NCBI GenBank assembly: GCA_013820875.1
Contig: JACDHS010000039.1
Span: 1 to 38,591 of the forward strand
Reading direction: 5' to 3'
DNA: 38,591 nucleotides
Source of the DNA: Verrucomicrobiota bacterium
GTDB taxonomy: Bacteria > Verrucomicrobiota > Verrucomicrobiia > Limisphaerales > JACDHS01
Part shown: one piece after another, positions 34,641-38,591 of the stretch
How the letters are laid out: every line of letters starts with the position of its first letter
How positions within the stretch are numbered: position 1 is the stretch's first letter
Translations under genes and position numbers: made by a program
The notes under the pieces: generated by a model
What the model was told of the DNA's origin: nothing
Database searches by the model: none
What the model saw: the letters and a program-made list of their open reading frames with translations, nothing else

Positions 34641-35942
34641 TTAAGGTTCTACAGAAAGTTTTCCGGCAATCATCTCCAACGCTTCGAGATCACCCAGGCC
34701 ACAGCAGAGAACCAGTTCGGAAAGCATCTGGTACTGATCAGAAACAGCGCGGGCATACATCAATTGCGCATCGAACAACATGCGACGGGCTTCCAGCACA
34801 TCGTTGATTGAGCCGACGTTCGATTCCCACGCAGCCTGGGCGCTTTCCATCGCCGTTTCCGTGCGCGGAATGATTTCGTCGCGATACACCAGGGCCTCGT
34901 GTCGCGCGGCATCGATCCGGATAACGAGATGATGAATGTCGTTTCGCACTTCCAATTCGTAATCTGTTGCATCCAGTTCTCCCGCCTGTTGACGCGCCTT
35001 CTCCCGGTTGAAATCCGCGTCGTATTTCTTGCGATTGCCCCATGGAAAATTGAAAGCCACGAACGCCATGCCTTCGCGAAATTCACCAGAACCGGTATAA
35101 TTCCGCGCTTCCACACCAACGGTGAAATCGGGATAACGTTGCCGCCGCGTTTGTTCGGCCTGAGCCTCGGCGAGTTCCACTTCACGACGCATTTTTTTCA
35201 AGACCGGCTCCGACCTGAGCGCGATATCCACGAGTTCTTCGCTATAAAAAATGGCAGGGCCGACCTCCGGCAGGGCGAGCGCCGGGCTGTACGATTGTAA
35301 AGGGCGACCGATTAATCGGTCTAGCTGGGCGTATGCATTCGTAATCAGCACGCTCTCTGTCCTGAGCGCTTGCACCCGTTTGGCGCGCTCATTTTGCAGA
35401 CGTAAAACTTCAAACTGCATGGCAGTGCGCGCTTCGTAGCGTTGTTCGGCCACGCTTAAAAGTGTTTCGAGAGAGGCAATGTCCTGGCCGGCAATTTCCA
35501 CTGTTCGTTCTGCCAGCGCAGCTTGAAACGCCGCAATTGCAAGTTCCTTGCGGACAAGTTGGAACTTCAAATCGGCATTCGCCTGTTCGATTACTGTTTC
35601 GGTTTCGGCCACGCGCCGTGCTGCTTCCGGTTTGCCGAAGAGCGGCAGCTTTTGTTCAACGCCATAAACAAGGTCGCCATCTTCCCGGCGCATTGCCTTT
35701 TCTGCCGCCATCCTACCGACACGCACCATGGGATCTTCCCAGGTGCGCACGCTCATTTCATTTTCACGCGCCGCTTCGACCAGTTTCTCCGTCGCCCGCA
35801 ATGCGGGATTATTCGTCTGCGCTTCATCAGCCAGTTGGTTGATAAGCGCGGGTGTTATGACGATTGAATCGGTGTTTTGGGCGGCAAGCTGCGCCACGCC
35901 AACAGCCGCTACGGCAATAGTTATCAGGTAAATTCTTTTCAT
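34641..35942 (-). CDS. TolC-family outer-membrane efflux channel (CusC-like)
   Basis: A 433-residue outer-membrane factor. ATG 35942 is chosen because GGAG lies 5 bases upstream and it begins a signal peptide (MKRIYLITIAVAAVGVAQLAAQ); there is no lipobox Cys, unlike E. coli CusC. Two repeated OEP-type regions form the long helical barrel; VELAEAQAEQTRRQRYPDFT is a typical helix-to-strand segment. VLEARRMLFDAQLMYARA is the second-repeat equivalent. Its place between the small metal proteins and cusB fits the exit duct of the tripartite Cu/Ag pump. A hairpin sits just upstream of its ribosome binding site. Confidence 0.93.
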   Translation of the reverse strand: MKRIYLITIAVAAVGVAQLAAQNTDSIVITPALINQLADEAQTNNPALRATEKLVEAARENEMSVRTWEDPMVRVGRMAAEKAMRREDGDLVYGVEQKLPLFGKPEAARRVAETETVIEQANADLKFQLVRKELAIAAFQAALAERTVEIAGQDIASLETLLSVAEQRYEARTAMQFEVLRLQNERAKRVQALRTESVLITNAYAQLDRLIGRPLQSYSPALALPEVGPAIFYSEELVDIALRSEPVLKKMRREVELAEAQAEQTRRQRYPDFTVGVEARNYTGSGEFREGMAFVAFNFPWGNRKKYDADFNREKARQQAGELDATDYELEVRNDIHHLVIRIDAARHEALVYRDEIIPRTETAMESAQAAWESNVGSINDVLEARRMLFDAQLMYARAVSDQYQMLSELVLCCGLGDLEALEMIAGKLSVEP

Positions 35943-35956
35943 GTTCTCCAATTGGG

Positions 35957-35977
35957 GTGGGGACAGCCTGTCTCCAC
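35957..35977 (-). repeat. REP-like single hairpin before the TolC-type gene
   Basis: A 9-bp stem with one G-T pair and a 3-nt loop, ending about eight bases before the GGAG ribosome binding site of the TolC-type gene. Its ACAGGCT core resembles the right arm of the repeat at 36857-37086. In the operon transcript it could affect mRNA stability or translation. The rest of the 164-bp gap to 36107 holds only a weak GGGAA/TTCCC dyad. Confidence 0.6.
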
Positions 35978-36106
35978 AACTTCAGGTCTTACTTCGGTGT
36001 GAGCAGCGATCCGCTCTCAAGTGTATGATTTGGCAGGACAATTCTTCCTGGGAAAAGCTGTTCCCTCCCCTATGAAAGGGCACATCACGAGAGTGGCAGG
36101 AGAAAA

Positions 36107-36457
36107 TCAGATCAGGAAGGCGCAGTTCTGCTTGAACAGCGGAACTGCAGGAATGGATGGAGAAGAATGAATTCCAACAAAACCCCGTTTCCTGGCCGAG
36201 AGCGGTTGTTGCAGAAGAATAGTGCAAACGACCGCGACGAATTGCTGCGTCTGCACATTTGAATTAGCGGGAACTGACGCCAGCGGTTCAGCCGGAGCGC
36301 CGGAAGACTGCTGGACGCAGCAATCGGTCTGCTCACAAGAACAGCAGGTGCAGGTTTGATCCTGAACCAAACCGCGCGTTGCAGCGGAGAAAACAGTTTG
36401 GCTGCCGATCAGCGCGAAGCTGAACAGCGTCACCAAAATTGTTTTCAAAAAGTTCAT
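36107..36457 (-). CDS. Small exported Cys-rich protein of the metal operon
   Basis: A 116-residue protein of unknown family. A signal peptide or membrane segment covers residues about 5-25. It is followed by a dense cysteine cluster TCTCCSCEQTDCCV (Cys36, 38, 39, 41, 46 and 47) that looks suited to soft-metal binding. The rest is low in recognisable features: a polar linker, a hydrophobic stretch FVAVVCTILL around 73-82, and a C-terminal tail ending NCAFLI. It lies 10 bp downstream of the YHS-like lipoprotein gene and upstream of the TolC-type gene on the same strand. A periplasmic Cu/Ag buffering role is inferred only from the cysteines and the operon. Confidence 0.65.
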   Translation of the reverse strand: MNFLKTILVTLFSFALIGSQTVFSAATRGLVQDQTCTCCSCEQTDCCVQQSSGAPAEPLASVPANSNVQTQQFVAVVCTILLQQPLSARKRGFVGIHSSPSIPAVPLFKQNCAFLI

Positions 36458-36467
36458 CGGGCAGAAC

Positions 36468-36779
36468 TCAGGATTTCTTAACCGCTTCCACTTTCACCAG
36501 GTATTTGGCTGGTTCTTTGTGGAAATCTTTCAGGCAACCTTTGCAGCAGAGCTTCAACTCCTGGCCTTCATGCACAAACACATAAGGATCACCCATGCTG
36601 CCAAGTTTTTCATCCTCCACCACACAGGTATCCAGCGGGTACGGTTTTACCTCGGCGGTGGCCGACTCAACGGGTTCGGTTTTGACTTCAGCCGTGGTTT
36701 CTTTACTGCAACCAACCAGGGTCAAGGTCAGTGCAGCCAGCAACATCATGGGCCCGGCAGCGTGGAAGACACTCTTCAT
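36468..36779 (-). CDS. YHS/TRASH-like metal-binding lipoprotein
   Basis: A 103-residue lipoprotein. The ATG at 36779 gives a classic type II signal with lipobox LVGC, Cys24 being the lipidated residue. After a flexible Glu/Thr/Val-rich linker comes a small YHS/TRASH-like domain: YPLDTC (Cys52), then DPYVFVHEGQELKLCCKGC (Cys78, Cys79, Cys82) and FHKEPAKYLVKV. This arrangement is typical of metal-binding YHS-type domains next to copper-export genes. First gene of the operon. Likely anchored in a membrane facing the periplasm and handing copper or silver to the pump. No copper-responsive regulator is seen near it, and the upstream promoter could not be placed with confidence. Confidence 0.85.
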   Translation of the reverse strand: MKSVFHAAGPMMLLAALTLTLVGCSKETTAEVKTEPVESATAEVKPYPLDTCVVEDEKLGSMGDPYVFVHEGQELKLCCKGCLKDFHKEPAKYLVKVEAVKKS

Positions 36780-36856
36780 AGTTACTATAGATGCGGTAAT
36801 TTCCAAAAATACTCAAAGACTTTTTGTTCAACCATTTTGAGCAGAGGTGTGATTCT

Positions 36857-37086
36857 TAACCGGAACGATGCAATTCGGATGGGTGGAACGGCCAACCTGG
36901 CCGTTATCGGCGGCAACTTGCCGCCGATTCGTTGGGCGCTCAAGTTTCACCAGGGTGTGAGCGATTCTGTAGCCGAACTCAGATGGGCTGGAAAAAGAAC
37001 TATAGAGTCGCATGCCGCGCTGCGGCAAGCCCATCGAAACAGGCTGGTACCTGTTCTACCCGTATCAACTGAATCGTTCCGGCTTA
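36857..37086. repeat. REP/MITE-like palindromic element, copy B
   Basis: About 230 bp with inverted ends (TAACCGGAACGAT at 36857-36869; ATCGTTCCGGCTTA at 37073-37086) that continue inward to GGGTGGAACGG on the left and the complement of GGGTAGAACAGG on the right. The left part holds two adjacent perfect hairpins, 36887-36905 and 36906-36928, equivalent to copy A at 5033 but with compensating changes. Further stems are GATGGGCT/AGCCCATC and TGCCGC/GCGGCA. It fills most of the 545-bp space between the copper operon start and the antitoxin gene. Confidence 0.85.
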
Positions 37087-37102
37087 GTGGCAGGTTTTGC
37101 AT

Positions 37103-37118
37103 AACCGCGCGAGCGGTT
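37103..37118 (+). other. Small hairpin with GCGA tetraloop
   Basis: AACCGC and GCGGTT form a perfect 6-bp stem around GCGA, a GNRA-type loop if transcribed on the plus strand. No T-run follows directly. The remaining sequence from 37119 to 37324 shows no gene. Confidence 0.4.
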
Positions 37119-37324
37119 CGTCGACCAATTTGTTCTGTTTTGTGAAAACCCTGATTTCTGCCTTCCGCAAATCTTCACCAAGCCTGGTACGTGCATGTTG
37201 CTATTTCAAAGCTACGTTCGAAAACGCCCAGCCTTCACTCACCTGTGTTCTCACCATTTGCCGGACGTGATGCCAAAAATTTTTTCTCCCAGGGAAAAAG
37301 AGGATTCCGGAGGTTCTCCAGGGG

Positions 37325-37600
37325 ATGGAAAAGATTGCTGAAAATGGTTTTTTCGGGGATATTCCCCGCGTGACAACGACTGTTGATGAAAGACACCGGG
37401 CAGTGCTAAAAGCATTTGATCCTGGGGATGTCCTGGATATCGAACAAGTCGGTTCTGATGTCGTGGTTCTCAAGAGCATGAAGCCGGCTCAGTTGCCCAA
37501 ACCGAAGCTGGTCCGGAATAAACAAGGGGATTTGGTGTTTGTGGGTGGAAAGAGAATCACCAATGAGGACGTGCGCCGGATGATTGAGGATGAAGAATGA
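37325..37600 (+). CDS. AbrB/MazE-type antitoxin-like protein
   Basis: A 91-residue protein preceding a PIN toxin remnant. Residues about 16-55 (TTTVDERHRAVLKAFDPGDV to VVVLKSMKP) fit a swapped-hairpin AbrB/SpoVT-type DNA-binding domain, with the L-K-x-F-x-P-GD turn typical of this fold. The acidic C-terminus (NEDVRRMIEDEE) would be the toxin-binding tail. GGAGG lies about 10 bases before the ATG, one of the better ribosome binding sites here. The stop overlaps the PIN start (ATGA). With the toxin truncated, it may persist as an orphan regulator or as decaying sequence. Confidence 0.7.
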   Translation: MEKIAENGFFGDIPRVTTTVDERHRAVLKAFDPGDVLDIEQVGSDVVVLKSMKPAQLPKPKLVRNKQGDLVFVGGKRITNEDVRRMIEDEE

Positions 37601-37776
37601 ACTTTCTTGCCGATGGCAATCTGCTGATCGCTTTCAGTTGGGATGGCCATGTGCATCATGCCCGGGCAAAGCACTTTTTCTCAAAGCACCAGAAAACTGC
37701 CACCTGCCCAATCACGGAACTTAACCTGGTGGAATCCAAAAAAGTTCACAAGCCTGCTCCCACTTCAAATGGATAG
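37597..37776 (+). pseudogene. Truncated PIN-domain (VapC-like) toxin
   Basis: A 59-residue ORF coupled to the antitoxin by ATGA. Residues 1-46 match the N-terminal third of a PIN toxin: FLADGNLLIAF with Asp6, HHARAKHFF, and CPITELNLVE with Glu41, which equal the first two acidic residues of the active site. After Glu46 the reading diverges and stops at 37774; the central Asp and the final Asp of the active site are missing. Typical VapC proteins are 130-140 residues. The downstream 200 bp has no recoverable continuation and leads into a transposase relic, so an insertion or deletion probably removed the rest. Confidence 0.75.
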
Positions 37777-37978
37777 ATCGCAATCTCAGGCAGACCTTCC
37801 GACGTTTGTGGGTAATGACAAGCCCTTGAGGGAGATGGAAGAGTGCGCCGCCCCACCGTAGCAACGTCAAGATGCACCTGGATCAGGTTCTTTTCGTTCC
37901 CTGTTCCTCCGCACCCCGTTCGTCGGGGGGGTAATTTCAAACGGCTGATCCTGGCAGGACCGGAGCGCGGCGCGGGTC

Positions 37979-38263
37979 GTCCGATCTACTTATTTTCACG
38001 CTAGTCTGAAGCTGGAAAAAAAGGAACGCAAAGAAGGACGGATGAAGCGGATTTACGGAGTGGCACAAACGCCTTTGGCACGGGTGCTGGCCAGCGCTGA
38101 GGTGACTCCGCAGACCAAGCGACGATTGGAACAAAAGAAAAGCCAACTGAATCCGTTTGCGCTGAAGCAAGAGGTGGATCGAAGCCTGACCTTTTGGCAC
38201 AACGAATCCCACTCACGGGTAACAGTTGCTTTTGGCACACAACGCACGAAAGGTGTTGATTAA
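37979..38263 (+). pseudogene. C-terminal relic of a DDE/integrase-type transposase
   Basis: Open from about 37979 without a start codon of its own; an internal ATG lies at 38042. The readable part (TYFHASLKLEKKER, then RIYGVAQTPLARVLASAEVT and QLNPFALKQEVDR) resembles the C-terminal end of transposases with an integrase catalytic core, where a FQPSxKL, then TP-x-x-RVLAS, then LNP-x-x-L series follows the DDE domain. The catalytic domain itself is absent, so this is a dead fragment. The frame ends in TAA at 38261-38263, inside the inverted repeat that begins at 38258. Family assignment is from memory of the pattern and moderately sure. The 37777-37978 stretch before it shows no gene. Confidence 0.65.
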
Positions 38264-38343
38264 AAGTGGGTGAGAAATTTCCGTCAGGTCTTGGACGAGG
38301 CCTGGCGAAATATTGTGTCATAGCTCACCTACTTTTAATCGCC
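38258..38343. repeat. Inverted-repeat element next to the transposase relic
   Basis: Ends GATTAAAAGTGGGTGAG (38258-38274) and CTCACCTACTTTTAATC face each other, with one mismatch in 17, around a smaller internal stem (CAGGTCT/AGGCCTG, one mismatch). The left end also matches 10604-10631 in inverse orientation. This suggests insertion-element ends. The sequence from 38344 to 38532 shows no gene. Confidence 0.75.
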
Positions 38344-38532
38344 AACCCTTCTCTCTGGGCGCATCTCGACACTGCTACGAATCCCCGAGCGGGTGTAAAA
38401 GGGCTGAGTTATCACAAGCGATGCAGCGTGTCGATTTGCTACGTTTAAGACCCCGAAGAGAAAATTGGCCCTTTTCCACCCGAAATTCCCGCAAAAATAC
38501 CCAAAAGTAAGGAAAACGGGCTGTTTATCCAT

Positions 38533-38591
38533 TTTTTCGTTCTGTTTTAGAACCCTGGTTGGCCAACTTGCCGTCAAAACAGAACGAAAAA
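38533..38591. repeat. Perfect 16-bp inverted repeat at the right window edge
   Basis: TTTTTCGTTCTGTTTT at 38533-38548 and its exact complement at 38576-38591, separated by 27 bases that contain the palindrome GTTGGCCAAC. The repeat may extend past the window. It could be a terminator-like structure or the end of another element. Confidence 0.85.

Noticed and set aside
37911-37930. CCCCG/CGGGG hairpin as a terminator
   Set aside because: Short stem in a G-run with no following T-run, and no gene clearly ending there.
37746-37940. Minus-strand 64-codon ORF opposite the truncated toxin
   Set aside because: No recognisable domain, no ribosome binding site, and it lies in decayed sequence.

Overview
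The window looks like a chromosomal segment of a soil- or freshwater-type Verrucomicrobiota bacterium (Pedosphaera/Limisphaerales-like). This is an inference from gene style: FG-GAP repeat proteins, a twin-arginine Gfo/Idh/MocA oxidoreductase, glycosyltransferase mosaics, Gram-negative envelope genes, few strong Shine-Dalgarno sites, moderate GC, and intergenic spaces full of small palindromic and tandem repeats. No rRNA, tRNA or CRISPR array is visible, and no complete mobile element.

Layout. 1-390: 42-bp tandem repeats and a fold-back element. 391-5015: a plus-strand run of an exported coiled-coil/TPR protein, a YjbQ-family enzyme and a secreted FG-GAP repeat protein. 5222-8876: a secreted two-domain M16 metallopeptidase and a short-chain dehydrogenase. 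8895-10226: a convergent TAT-exported Gfo/Idh/MocA protein. 10701-12350: an exported amidase-signature enzyme. 12554-22511: a translationally coupled plus-strand surface-glycan cluster. It contains a 38-residue leader or relic, a TylF-like methyltransferase, a 1343-residue protein with two methyltransferase and two GT-B-like regions, a GT4 enzyme, a GT-A enzyme and a GT-A/GT4 fusion. 22533-23161: a VapBC-like toxin-antitoxin pair. 23276-25439: endonuclease III, a lipoate-ligase-like protein and a HAD phosphatase. 25507-25769: a 41-bp tandem array. 25847-29089: pgpA, purM and an MFS transporter on the minus strand. 29208-36779: a minus-strand copper/silver export operon. 36857-38591: a repeat-rich tract holding an AbrB-type antitoxin with a truncated PIN toxin and a transposase relic.

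How the genes work together. The glycan cluster probably builds and methylates a surface polysaccharide or glycoconjugate. Two of its enzymes end in the same uncharacterised beta-rich domain. In the metal operon an exported YHS-like lipoprotein, a Cys-rich exported protein, a TolC-type channel, a CusB-type adaptor with two extra metal-binding regions and a CusA pump form one efflux route, with a CoA-binding protein coupled at the end.

The most interesting signals are the giant methyltransferase/glycosyltransferase protein and the domain it shares with its neighbour, the covarying twin-hairpin repeats near 5033 and 36857, the 41-bp hairpin minisatellite, and the accessory metal-binding proteins of the Cus-like operon. 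No clearly new defence system or comparable system could be supported.
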